From: Pictodentalium vernedei
Taxonomy: Eukaryota > Mollusca > Scaphopoda > Dentaliida > Dentaliidae
Assembly: GCA_031216915.1 (NCBI GenBank)
Contig: CM062292.1
Location: 3,468,457 to 3,532,456, forward strand
Direction: 5' to 3'
Length of the DNA: 64,000 nucleotides
Shown here: piece after piece, positions 11,280 through 21,920 of the stretch
How positions within the stretch are numbered: the stretch's first letter is position 1
Layout: every line of letters begins with the position of its first letter
Translations under genes and position numbers: made by a program
Notes under the pieces: model-generated
The model's input: the letters and a program-made list of their open reading frames with translations, nothing else
Database searches by the model: none
Told to the model about the DNA's origin: nothing

Positions 11280-11516
11280 CCCTTTACCTAACGTAACGGC
11301 CAAACCCGACCAGCGCTATTCTAAAAAAATCGCCAATTAATGTTCATTATTTTTTTATTTTCTGTCTCTAAAACATAGGTTATGACCCCCTCATTGGAAC
11401 GAGCTCGTTCCAGTGAGGGGTCATAACCTATATTTTTGAGACAAAAAATGAAAATAATAGTTATTGAAGAATATTTTTTTTGCAAGTGTCATCTCATTTT
11501 CATGTTAGGTGAAGGG
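11280..11516. mobile_element. TTAA MITE, family A (copy in left foldback arm)
   Basis: A 237-bp palindromic element flanked by TTAA on both sides (11276-11279, 11517-11520). It starts CCTTTACCTAACG and ends in the complementary GGTGAAGGG. The centre is the palindrome GGAACGAGCTCGTTCC, flanked by arms containing GGTTATGACC. TTAA duplication and CCYT-type ends suggest a piggyBac-related non-autonomous family; no coding capacity. Confidence 0.75.
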
Positions 11517-12642
11517 TTAAAAAAAAACAAAAAGCAATGAAGTCCCCATTACACCCACGGCAAAGCGTCTTCGTTTGCGCGCACGGATACATGACTCAAT
11601 TGTTGATTGCATAATTCACTTGTGAAGTTATCGTTTATAATCAAACCCGGAAATCTCAGTAAATCACACTTTGGAAAGTAATAAATTGCTGAATTGTCTT
11701 GTCATCATTAAATTTTATCAGTTTTCTTGCAACTCTTGAACTCTTGAAATTCGTCTTCGGGCGATTGGGTTGTGGAGGGGCAATAACATTTTTTTTTTGT
11801 TTTTTTTGCACGGTGGGCTTACACCCCTCCTCACCTGATTGTATTTTAATTCCGTCCACCTTTTCCATCTGACTCACCTATTTCATGGTCTCGTAACTTT
11901 TCCAGAGTCGCATGACTTGCGGATTGGTTCGTTCATTTGGTATTTCCTGTACACAGTTGGTAAGATAACCCTGATCTCTCACTGCGCGGTTTATTACTCT
12001 TAACATAAATAGCTTGCGACCGTTTCGCAAGCGACTGCTTCTTATTGGCATGCTCGATAATCTTTCGAGTGAAGTATTCTTTTTTTTCAAGAGACTCATC
12101 TTCAATCTCTTACTCTTTGTAAGGAAGTGGAATCCCTTTTACAAATGAGCTAGTGCCGAAGAGAGGATATAGGTTAACCTCCTTACACGTGTCGGTACAG
12201 AAATTGCATTTCGATTCTGATGGCCGGTTCATTATCCCAGACATTTCGTTTGACAATGTCATCAACCGGCCCAATACTATGTACACTCCGAATCAGAAAA
12301 GGACGGTAACATCTTGTTTGAAAGTATGTCCCAGTATTTTGCAAACACTTTACCAATTGACCTAGGAGGTGATTTTAGTTTTATTGAGGACAATGCCATT
12401 GGCAAGATTGAAGTAAACGATCTCGCCCTTCACTATGCTATGATATGGAAACAATTTTCTATGCCCATTTTCTCTTTTTATTACTTTCCAAAGTGTGATT
12501 TACTGGGATTTCCGGGTTTGATTATAAACAATAACTTCACAAGTGAATTATGCAATCAACAATTGTGTTATGTATCCGTGCGCGCAAACGAAGACGCTTT
12601 GCCGTGGATGTAATGGGGACGTCATTATTTTTTGTTTTTTGA

Positions 12643-12868
12643 ACCTTTTACCTAATATGAAAAGCAGACGACACTTGCAAAACAAATTCTTGAATAGCTA
12701 TTATTTGCATTTTTTGTCTCAAAAACATAGGTTATGGCCCCTCGTTGGAACGAGCTCGTTCCAATGAGGGGGTCATTACTTATGTTTTAGAGACACACAA
12801 TGAAAAAGATAATGAAAATTAATTAGCGATTTTTGAGAATAGCGCTGGCCGCTACGTTAGGTAAAGGG
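12643..12868. mobile_element. TTAA MITE, family A (copy in right foldback arm)
   Basis: The same palindromic family as 11280-11516, with core GGAACGAGCTCGTTCC at about 12747-12762. The right flank TTAA (12869-12872) is intact; the left flank reads TTGA. As part of the foldback arm it is the inverted counterpart of the left-arm copy, so it probably moved with the arm rather than by an independent insertion. Confidence 0.65.
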
Positions 12869-13073
12869 TTAAACAATATAATTATCGTTAATAATGAAAA
12901 GTAATAAAAAGAGTAATCACTTGACTGGACTGGTTCCGTGAAATAATTCATTCGAGGCGAGGGACTATATTGTAAAATACTCGTGCGTATTCGCGCACTC
13001 GTTTTTGTACAACGTCCCTCACCTCTCACGAATTACTTCACGTAACCAGTCCAGTTTAGCGATTATTCTCTAC

Positions 13074-13700
13074 GAAATGTATACTGATATTATTCCCCTA
13101 AAGCCATTGCAGTTACGTGAACTCTACGTGGCATCGCGACTCGATCTCATGTTTTTTTTTCTATGTCTGATAGTCTATTACCGTCTAGTATCTCTCCCGT
13201 GCAATTTGTAGGCTACATCTAGAATCACTATGCCGTTTTTTGTTCAATTTAGACGGGCCTGCCCCCTTTGCCACAATTTGGGACTGATTATTTGAAATGT
13301 AATTCGTCTATTTTTCCTGCTTCAAAATCCTGCGATAGTTGGTTTTTTTTTTGGAATTGTATGTTTGTGGGGTTTGGGGTGGGTGGGAGTTCTTAACTTC
13401 TGTCCATGTCACTAACATTCTGATTGTTGAAAAAATAATAAATTACGAATAAACATTTTATTCAAAATTATAGTAAAACAAAAAAATATCAGAGAAGACA
13501 GTTCCCGTCTCTGTGAATTGCAGTCAATCTTGTGAGATGTACTTTTGGGTGAAAAACCTAGTCATGGTTCGCGCCTGAATGAAACGGTGACATATCGGGC
13601 TCTCATTCAACAAATACATGAGGAAAATTCTCCTGACGCCTTTATTCCTTCGTGAGCTCGATACATTGACACCTGAGCATGAATTGCACAGTAAAACATT
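13074..13700. other. No gene recognised
   Basis: AT-rich intergenic sequence. Short plus-strand frames near 13005-13211 have no motif. A T-rich and G-rich low-complexity patch lies near 13340-13390. Nothing else supportable. Confidence 0.4.
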
Positions 13701-13719
13701 TAAAGTCTAAAGTTATTAA

Positions 13720-13964
13720 TGAGTTAATCACTAAATCCCCCGCAGAGTGGAGATTCCACCCAAGCAATAATTGCAAATTTGTTTCAAGACATAACAACCA
13801 CAGGCAAAGTTTCAACCAATGGACCTCCGGGTTAAACCCGGAGGTCCATTGGTTGAAACATTGCTTGCGTTTTTTTAACCATATGTACACAATTTGGAAG
13901 TTATAGTTTGGGTGATAACTCCACTCCGCGGGTGATTTAGTTACAATCCACTATCCACGTACTG
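13720..13964. mobile_element. TA-flanked palindromic MITE, family B, copy 1 (left end eroded)
   Basis: It contains the family B core palindrome (GGACCTCCGGG, TTAAA, CCCGGAGGTCC; about 13819-13850). The right terminus TCCACGTACTG is followed by TA. The left terminal CAGTACGTGG is not recognisable, so this copy is eroded on that side. The arms match the three better copies at 16318, 16831 and 17922. Confidence 0.65.
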
Positions 13965-14114
13965 TAGATGTCGAGTCCACTCGAAATACTTCTTTCTTGT
14001 ATCTTTTTATTACGTTTGCTTTCGGCTGATCCGAGTGACTCTTTGGCTGCTGCGAACTTCATAACTGATCTACTGACATGGGAGCATAGGACGAATATAT
14101 TGTTGTGGGTGAGA

Positions 14115-15240
14115 TGGAGGATGAAAGAAGGCACCTGGATTTGATGGCCTAACGGTCGGGGTTTTAAGGTTTGTTTGCCGATTTTAGCTCCGTGGCTCAG
14201 AAAGCTTTATATCTCATACTTTCAAAACAATTTATTGCACCATCTCCAGTATTTATATTTATTTACACTACCCTTAAAAGACTCTAATCATGCTAAAGTA
14301 GCCTCCAATTATCGACCGATCAACCAACTCTACTGTGATTAACCCTTCAAATACTGTTGCTACATTCCATCTCAGTTCAACTTCGGCAAATGTAGGGGTC
14401 CATATTTCTTATTTGGGGGTAGTCCAATTGATATTTTCAATGTGCAGTCTTGGGGCTGCACGTTGCATATATTGTTTGATTTTGACCATACACTCACATA
14501 GCAGCCAGCTTACTTAACCCTTTACCCAACGTAACGGCCAAAACCGGCCAGCGCTATTCTCAAAAATCGCCTATTAATTTTAATTATTTTTTCATTTTTT
14601 GTCTCAAAAACATAGGCTATGACCCCTCATTGGAACGAGCTCGTCGAGCTCGTTCCAATGAGGGGTCATAACCTATGTTTTTGAGACAAAAAATGAAAAA
14701 AAATAGTTATTCAAGAATTTTTTTTGCAAGTGTCGTCTGCTTTTCATGTTAGATAAAGGGTTAATGCAATTGTGACGTATCATGTTCCTCAGTCGGAAAA
14801 GCGGCCTCTCGTCTTCAAAGACTTAAAACAGTGTAAGTAAACTTCTGATTGGGCGATAGATAAATGGGATTGGTTTTAGCATTCACTCTGATCAGACGTG
14901 TGGTGTTCTCGGCCGTTCAATTTCTTGATAGCGCGCATCTGTCCTGTAACATTTTGATTATGTCGAGCGGAAGTGTGTGGCCAGCTCCATCATTGGCTGG
15001 GACCAAGCTAAGGCTTTCGACCGTTTTAATCATTAATTTTTGTTTCAGGCTTTAAGTTCAGATGTTTTTTTGGACATCAGTTTATGGATTGGACTCAACT
15101 GTTGGGTCGGGATAATTTAATTTATGTGGTTGTATTCTAAACGGTGAGGTCGTCATCGTTGTGAACCCATTGCCCAAGTCTGGTCTCTAAATTTAGGGTT
15201 CTCCGATATTTATTACTGTCCTGGTAATTCATCCTTGTTT
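14115..15240 (+). pseudogene. Heavily decayed non-LTR reverse transcriptase
   Basis: Scattered RT motifs occur in order on the plus strand in changing frames: a stretch ending KVASNYRPIN near 14300-14335 (the NYRPI motif), WDQAKAFDRF near 14997-15025 (palm motif A), and a region near 15110-15200 resembling the segment before the catalytic box. A TTAA MITE (14518-14760) sits between the first two. No frame is open for long, so it is a fossil. Confidence 0.5.
14518..14760. mobile_element. TTAA MITE, family A
   Basis: A 243-bp palindromic element between TTAA 14514-14517 and TTAA 14761-14764. It begins CCCTTTACCCAACG and ends TAGATAAAGGG. The core has an extra CGAGCTC spacer between two GGAACGAGCTCG half-sites. 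Inserted in the decayed non-LTR RT. Confidence 0.75.
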
Positions 15241-15261
15241 CCTCGACAAAAAAAAAACCTG

Positions 15262-16816
15262 ATGTGAAAAACTGGTGCTTCTAAGGCAATTGCCCTGAAG
15301 TCTGCTCCATTGTGCAAAAATCACCAGGGGGCAGGGCAGAGTCGCAATTGTAGGATGAGGTGAAGTGAAAACTTTCAAGTAACTTTGACATGTGAGAGTA
15401 GTTTGAGATACATGTGTATATAATCACAATCAATGTGAAGAATCTTTTACTCAATTAGACCATGTCAGTATCCTGAACCATGTATGTATAGAGTAAAAAT
15501 AACATGCAGTATAACCAGAAACTAAGTATCTCACTGTTTCATCCATGTTAATAACACCAGAACCTGACATCTGTGTTTCGAAAGCTCTGTAAGAGCTTTT
15601 CAGAAACTGATGTCAGGTTCTGCTGTTATCAACATAGAAGAAGCAGAACACATATTTTCTAGTGGTTATGCTGCAACTTGTACTGTAAATTGTAAAATTA
15701 ACAATACAGTGTAGTGCAACCCACATGGTCTGATTTCTTGTGTAACCTGGAAGTTCTGCAATTTCTGCCACCACAAGGTTTTCTGGAGAAGCCATCTTAT
15801 GTAGTATTTTTGCTGTGGATATTTTGTTTCCTCGGCATTTTCCTTGGCACTGCTGATTGCTGATGGTGAATTACTAGTTCTGTTACAAAAAAATAGCCGT
15901 GGAAAACTAGTGCGTCCACGGCAATTGCCCCGAAGCCTGCTCCATTGTGTAAAAATCATCAGGGGGCTGGGCAGAGCCTCAGTTGTAGTATGAGGTGAAG
16001 TGAAAACTTTCAAGTAACTTTAACACGTGAAAGTAGTTCGAGATACATGTGAATATAATCACAATCAATGTGCAGACTCTTTCACTCAATTAGATCATGC
16101 CAATATCATGAACCATGGGAATGCCGAGAAAACATCTCGGAAGTAAGCAGGCGGCTGCTCAATATGTATAGTATGAGTGAAAATAAGATGCAGCATAACC
16201 ACATACTAAGCATCTCACTGTTTCTGTGTTGATAACACCAGAATCTGACAACAGTTTCTATAAAGCTCTATAGGAGCCTTCCAGAAACTGACGTCAGATT
16301 CTGATGTTATCAACATACAGTACGTGGAGAGTGGACTGTAACTAAATCACCCGCAGAGTGGAGTTATCACCCAAGCTATAACTTTCAAATTTGTGTACAT
16401 GTCGACAAAAAAACACAAGCAATGTTTCAGCCAATGGACCTCCGGGTTTAACCCGGAGGTCCATTGGCTGAATCTTTGTTGGTGCTGGTTATGCATTGCA
16501 ACAAATTTGCAATTATTGCTCGGGTGGAATATCCACTCTGCGGGTGATTTAGTGATAATACACTCTCCACGTACTGTAGAAGAAGCAGAATACATAATTT
16601 CTAGTGGTTATGCTGCAATTTGTACTGTAAATTGTAAGATTAGCAATATAGCATAGTGCAACCCACATGGTTTGATTGTATGTGTAACCGCGAAGTTGTG
16701 CAATTCCTGCCAACACAAGGCCTTCTATAGAAGCCATCCTCGGCAGTAATTGTGTTGTGTATATGTTTCGTTTCCTCGGTCCTGCTGATTGCTGAGGGTG
16801 AATTACCAGGGGTACA
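15262..16816. repeat. Tandem duplication of about 620 bp, second unit carrying a MITE
   Basis: Unit A (about 15262-15880) and unit B (about 15895-16816) align over their length: both contain AAAACTTTCAAGTAACTTT, a hairpin formed by CCAGAACCTGACATC or its variant with its complement, and a block ending TGCTGATTGCTGA. Unit B is longer because a family B MITE (16318-16576) is inserted; unit A shows the same place uninterrupted. No coding signal. Confidence 0.75.
16318..16576. mobile_element. TA-flanked palindromic MITE, family B, copy 2
   Basis: It begins CAGTACGTGGAGAGTG and ends CACTCTCCACGTACTG, with TA on both sides. The inner core is a GGACCTCCGGG hairpin. The whole 259 bp can fold into one long hairpin. 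TA duplication with a CAGT start suggests Tc1/mariner mobilisation. The empty site survives in the tandem copy at 15631-15650 (CAACATAGAAGAAGC). Confidence 0.85.
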
Positions 16817-16830
16817 GATTACTACATATA

Positions 16831-17086
16831 CAGTACGTGGAGAGTGTATTATCACTAAATCACCTGCAGAGTGGAGATTCCACCCAAGCAATAATTGCGA
16901 ATTTGTTGCAAAGCACAACCAGCACCAGCAATGTTTCAGCCAATGGACCTCCGGGTTAAACCCGGAGGTCCATTGGCTGAAACATTGCTTGTGTTTTTGT
17001 CGATATGAACACAATTTGAAAGTTATTGCTTGGGTGATGACCCCACTCCGCGGGTGATTTACTTACAATCCACTCTCCACGTACTG
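16831..17086. mobile_element. TA-flanked palindromic MITE, family B, copy 3
   Basis: Full-length copy between TA 16829-16830 and TA 17087-17088, termini CAGTACGTGG and CCACGTACTG, same central hairpin as copy 2. The arms are swapped relative to copy 2 (the ATTCCACCCAAG arm comes first), meaning opposite insertion orientation. Confidence 0.85.
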
Positions 17087-17921
17087 TAAGTGTCATTATT
17101 GATCTAAAATATGAAACTATCTACGAAGTATTGTATGAGTTTCTCCTTACAACAGATTGATTCATCTTTGGCATCTAATAACATTCCACACCCTTTCGGA
17201 AAATATGGAGGTCCATCAGCTGTGATATTCCTCGCGCTTCCAGTTGTCTTTTATTTTAACCATTCGACCTCGCGGGATAAAACGCTACTCGCCAAATTGC
17301 TTTTCCTGAAAGTAGTCAAACTTATTCAATATTGTATGTGCTGCCCCCCCCCCCCCCCCCCCCCTTCCTCGGTCATCATCATCGCTCGAATTCAATTCCA
17401 CTACATTATTGAAAATTGCAAATTACGTCACAACATTTGGTGTTTTCCGATTAGCATATCATTATCATTTTATTTGCATTCAATTCGATTCGATGGAGAT
17501 GCTACGTCTATAACCATCACGGATCAAATTAAAGTTTGGGAATTAGAGTTGTGTGGCTGACAAGGAGATTCGTCCGACCGAAGTGCGTCTTTTCGCATTT
17601 AATGCTTATATACGTCGCATCGAATTCAATTGGAATTAATTGAATTCGACGCTAGGGCAGTGCGACATATATATCAGGCCGAACAGAACAGGACTGGAGA
17701 CTTGGGAGCCTGTATCGTACCAGTGAAGTTCAAAATAGAACTGCACTAGGTCGATTTGAAGACAAGTAGCCATGTGATATGGTTTCACTCAATATGGCAG
17801 ACTGTTGCCAAAAAGAAAGTGACACATACCAAATGCTGAGAATAAGTTTAGTAGACTTTTCAGTTGCATATTTCAGCATGCATGGAACGTGATACATTTA
17901 GTTCAGAGATTGTTGACAGTA

Positions 17922-18178
17922 CAGTACGTGGAGAGTGGACTGTAACTAAATCACCCGCGGAGTGGAGTTATCACCCAAGCTATAACTTTCAAATTTTGTA
18001 CATATCGACAAAAAACACAAGCAATGTTTCAGCCAATGGACCTCCGGGTTTAACCCGGAGGTCCATTGGCTGAAACTTTTCTTGTGCTGGTTATGCCTTG
18101 CCACAAATTTGCAATTATTACTTGGGTTGAATCTCCACTCTGCGGGTGACTTAGTGATAATACACTCTCCACGTACTG
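17922..18178. mobile_element. TA-flanked palindromic MITE, family B, copy 4
   Basis: Full-length copy between TA 17920-17921 and TA 18179-18180, closely similar to copy 2 and in the same orientation. It lies about 150 bp upstream of the splice acceptor of the DBH/MOXD-like exon, so it is probably within that gene's last intron. Confidence 0.85.
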
Positions 18179-18326
18179 TAAATCATATCAATTACAATTC
18201 CTTATGATTCATAAAAATCCACTCACCAAAATCCTCGCTTCTGAAGTCATGACCCATCGGCAAGATAGTTTTCAAGAACACTGATATTAATTGCACGTGA
18301 CGTTATTTAATTGTTTGATGTTTCAG

Positions 18327-18918
18327 GTTTCGACCCCCAATAGAAATGAAGCCAGGAGACATGTTGAGAACCACTTGCGTGTTCCAGTCAACAAACAGAG
18401 GCAAGACAACATACTTCGGTCCAGGTACATCCGACGAGATGTGCATCGGTGCGATAACATTTTATCCAGCCGAAAACATAGAAATCAAAACTTGCACCTC
18501 ATGGCGGGAAATTGGTAGCTGTAGGTTCGAAGACGCCTATATAAAGGGACACGCAATAGATGGTTGTCGTGTTTACGCCATAAGGGACGAACAAGACAAA
18601 GAATGGAAAGACATGCACGAACAATTAATGGCCAACTGTAACACGTTTGGAGGGTGTCGCACGGAATGTGCTCCGGTTTTGGAGAATTTAAGGAGCCACT
18701 CTTGCTTCCAAGATAATTCCATTGGCGAATTAGCCAGAATGCAGTTGTCAGCTTCTAAGAAAGGTCTTGAAATTTTAGCAGCACTTCGTTCATGCGATGG
18801 AAAGAAGAAGAGAAATTGTGAGTCGGCGAACTCTGTCGAAAGACATGCAATGACTTTTCAAAATGCGTGTATGTTTATTCTACTTAATATTGTAATCTTG
18901 AAATATTTCTTTTACTGA
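18327..18918 (+). CDS. Terminal exon of a copper type II monooxygenase (DBH/MOXD1-like)
   Basis: Enzymes of this family hydroxylate catechol or peptide substrates in the secretory pathway using two copper sites. A good acceptor (TTGTTTGATGTTTCAG, ending at 18326) opens the exon, which reads FRPPIEMKPGDMLRTTCVFQ and then GPGTSDEMCIGAITFYP. PGD..RTTC and T.DEMC..F..YYP are landmarks of the C-terminal domain; the Met of DEMC corresponds to the copper-M ligand of PHM and DBH. The tail is Cys-rich, then ends in a hydrophobic stretch (FILLNIVILKYFFY) that could be a membrane or GPI anchor signal. The stop is at 18916-18918. Upstream exons, with the His copper ligands, were not found in the window. 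Confidence 0.75.
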
Positions 18919-19016
18919 ATAGTTCTGGCTTTGTACACCCCTCACAGAGGAGGGTGGATTGTATGCCTCTCCGATTCGCTTAATATGTTCACCAAACGTT
19001 TTTCCCACAGTCTTGA

Positions 19017-19371
19017 GGGCGCGGTGGCTCAGTAGGTAGAGGTGCAGGCTGCAAGCCGAGAGGTCCTCGGTTCGAATCCCACCTGCGGCAACCGCGTTGT
19101 GTCCTTGTTCAAAACACTTCACCCCTATTTCACACGCGGGGGCATGGTGGCGCTGTGTACTACGGCGTACTGCACGTCGATGGGGCACTTTTCTTCAACC
19201 AATGCTCACCCTGCTTGTGTGGAGTTAGTACGTTGGGGAGATGACTGTTGCTCGCCGTAGCTTGGTGGTTCTCTCCGGGTACTCCGGCTTCCTCGACCCG
19301 TAAAGCTGTCATGGTCATGATTAACCATTGTGCAGAAATATGTGGCCTTAAAAACACCAATAAATAAATAT
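19017..19371 (+). repeat. tRNA-derived SINE, full-length copy
   Basis: It begins with a tRNA-like head: box A-like TGGCTCAGTAGGTAGAGG and box B-like GGTTCGAATCC, about 45 bp apart. A central body of about 240 bp follows, then a 3' end CTTAAAAACACCAATAAATA with A/T-rich repeats. Two further copies exist on the minus strand (22852-23180, 26418-26735). Confidence 0.8.
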
Positions 19372-20080
19372 ACCCACAGGCAGACTCTGAATATTTATAG
19401 AGAGGTACCTGCCATCGATATTTTTATCACCTGATAATTCCGCCTTCACACTCTTGGAATTTGGATAATTAATGTATAGCTGGTATAAAACACTATACGA
19501 AAAGGCACAACGCACCTCTTTAATAAGATGACAAATAATATATGGACATCGGCTTTTTTGAACTTGCGAAATATATGCCTTGTCATTTTATGACAGACAT
19601 AATAATAATCCATGAAAAGGATACACAATTTTATCATATGCTAAACTGTCAATTATCGCAAATTATCTGAAAGATATTTCTCGAAATCCATCCGACTCGT
19701 GAAAAATAAAACGTTCAGGTCCACACTCATGAGATAATTCCCGATATTGACTAAAACAGGGTAGGTTTCCTCTGTTTATTTTATCCACGGCTAAATAAGT
19801 TTATCAATGGGATTATATTTTGATGTGGGGATGACAATCATTTTGTTTCTTCAGAAATGTAATTTGGACAGCAATCGCAGTTGCCGTCTTCTGTTCTTTA
19901 ATCGTGAAGTTAAAATCTACTGCTGAACTTCCCCATATACCTTCTTGACTTGCTCGACTGTGGAAATGAAACCATTTGATATCCTGAAGAGCCTATTTTA
20001 TTAACCAATAACAATCAAATAGCTCATTACAGAACTATCGTTGCATCAGATTTAATACGGGCATGGCATCGATTCAGGCA
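19372..20080. other. No gene recognised
   Basis: AT-rich non-coding sequence between the SINE and the next MITE. No frame above 65 codons has a recognisable motif and no repeat shared with the rest of the window was seen. Confidence 0.4.
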
Positions 20081-20084
20081 TTAA

Positions 20085-20305
20085 CCCATTACCCAACGCA
20101 GACGATATCAAAATTTATTATTTTAAATATAATTTTTTTCAAATTTCAACAAAACCATATCATGTGACCCCTCGTTGGAACGAGCTCGTTCCAACGAGGG
20201 GTGACATGATATGGTTTTGTTGAATTTTTTTGAAAAATAATATTTTTTCAACTGCTGAATTTGTATATTACGCGGGCGGATGCGGCCGATTTGTTAGGTA
20301 AAGGG
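20085..20305. mobile_element. TTAA MITE, family A (sub-type with CATATCATG arms)
   Basis: A 221-bp palindrome between TTAA 20081-20084 and TTAA 20306-20309, ends CCCATTACCCAACG and TTAGGTAAAGGG, core GGAACGAGCTCGTTCC. The arms differ from the other copies (CATATCATGTGACC and CATGATATGG), so it is a sub-family. Confidence 0.75.
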
Positions 20306-21062
20306 TTAACGTCGACATCGTTATACTGTCAGTGAGTTTTTTTTAAAGGTGTCAAACTCAATTAATCTTCTCATATATTTCATTAACTGTTTACCAAACA
20401 CAAATAGCAGACGACATTTGCAGAAAACATTTCTGCATAATTAAATATTTTTGCCTCAAAAAACATGCTTATGACCCCATGATTGGAATGCGCCCGGCGA
20501 ACGAGGGGTCAAAGACCATGCTTTCAAGACAAAAACAAATTAAAAAATGTTAAATTTTGGTGTCGTCTACTTTCGCCTACAGTGCACTTTCGCCTTCAAA
20601 AATTATCAGGTAATGGTGTAGGCGAAAGTGCACTAATTAAGGTATGGATATTACTAGATAATTACCTGCTCTACCTACAATAAATGGACTGACCGACCAT
20701 TTTCTAAGGCTATGTGTTTTTTTATGTTATGCGTTTGTTTGTTACAAATAGAACATGAGTGTAAGATAGTTGTTTTAGACAAATATTGATTTGTTTTTAA
20801 AAGCACAAATCAACTTACTGGAATGGCCTCAGTTAGAACAAGTACAGTGTTTGTTGTTTTTAAGACAAACTACTGATATGTTTTTAAAGCATAAATCAAC
20901 TTATTAGCATGGCCTCAGTTAAAACAACTTTTTTGTTTGTTGTTTTTAAGACACTCAACTTACAGACAACAAACACTGTTGTTGTTGTTGAAGACATATC
21001 AACTGCTGATTAATTACCAAATCAAAGACTGTAGTTTGCCTTAAGATGAATGCCTTAAAATT

Positions 21063-21317
21063 ATGCAGCAAGTGTCAGAGCTGTATATGGATGGTACGTT
21101 CTATTCTTGTCCCCCATTGTGGGATCAACTGTATGTGTATATTATTCATGGACTTGTGGGTACTAAAATGTCCCAGCTTGCATTCTGCCTTCTTCCTAAT
21201 GGACAGTGTGGTACAAACTTAGCCAGTATATGCATGGTGCACGTCCTCCTCCACGAAAACGACAATACCGTGAGCTTGATCAGAGACTTCAAAGACTCAA
21301 AGATCAGTTATCTTTAG
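21063..21317 (+). pseudogene. MULE transposase fragment
   Basis: The frame reads YMDGTFYSCPPLWDQLY followed by HGLVGTKM and LAFCLLPNG. This is the start of the MULE transposase DDE core (the D of MDGTF is the first catalytic residue in that family). After LLPNG the reading is lost and the rest of the core is absent, so only a short remnant is left. Confidence 0.65.
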
Positions 21318-21427
21318 GACAAAAGTCGCCAATGCAGTTTCTTGATGCAGCTGGGCACCTGGTAAAATTGGGATGTTAACTTGCAATAAGTAAAGTACCG
21401 TGTTTATAAATTTTATATTTCATCGAG

Positions 21428-21920
21428 CTCTCCATGGAATAATAGCAGACTGGTGCCATCAATGAAGCGCAACAAATTACATATTTGAGTAAAATCTATA
21501 TAAAGTGTCTGGTTCCGCTATTATTTCATGGAAAGTTCGCTCATGCGGCCTCTCCATGGAATAATAGCAGACTGGTGCCACCAATGCAGCACAACAAATT
21601 ACATATTGGAGCCAAAATTCTACATAAAGTGTCAGGTTCCGCTATTATTTCATGGAGAGTTCGCTCATGGGCCTCTCCATTGAATAATAACAGACTCTGG
21701 TGCCACCAATGAAGCGCAACAAGTTACATATTTGAGTAAAAATTCTATATAAAGTGTCAGGTTCCGCTATTATTTCATGGAGAGTTCGCTCATGCGGCCT
21801 CTCCATGGAATAACAGCAGACTCTGGTGCCACCAATGAAGCGCAACAAATTACATATTGGAGCCAAAATTCTATATAAAGTGTCAGGTTCCGCTATTATT
21901 CCATGGAGAGTTCGCTCATG
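21428..21920. repeat. Tandem repeat, four units of about 122-126 bp, each hairpin-ended
   Basis: Units start at about 21428, 21550, 21673 and 21799. Each begins CTCTCCATGGAATAATAGC and ends with its near reverse complement GCTATTATTTCATGGAGAG, so every unit can fold on itself. The array lies within the MULE. Confidence 0.8.

Larger units (their letters stand above)
11082..13073. mobile_element. 2-kb foldback element with about 600-bp inverted arms
   Basis: Bases 11082 to about 11690 are the imperfect reverse complement of about 12475-13073; the outer ends are AGAGAGTAATCAC and GCGATTATTCTCT. Each arm has three layers: an outer palindromic module (GGTTACGTGAAATAATTC paired with GAATTATTTCACGTAACC), a TTAA MITE, and an inner unique segment. 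The 785-bp spacer holds two minus-strand frames (12105-11878 and 11877-11656) separated by one in-frame stop, giving about 150 residues of basic protein I do not recognise, and a 99-codon plus-strand ORF (12314-12613). No transposase signature is visible. Confidence 0.7.

Noticed and set aside
13005-13211. 68-codon plus-strand ORF
   Set aside because: It starts in the foldback arm and has no motif.
17153-17310. Candidate host exon resembling the N-terminus of sterol reductase/lamin B receptor proteins (YGGPSAVIFLALPVVFY)
   Set aside because: A plausible acceptor (TTTCTCCTTACAACAG) precedes it, but the match is short, the donor is weak and no neighbouring exon was found.
17111-17560. 149-codon ORF
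   Set aside because: It runs through a poly-C tract and a MITE flank; only the first third looks protein-like.
19017-19090. tRNA gene
   Set aside because: The box A and B-like head continues into a 355-bp repeated body with an A/T-rich tail, present in three copies; it is a SINE.
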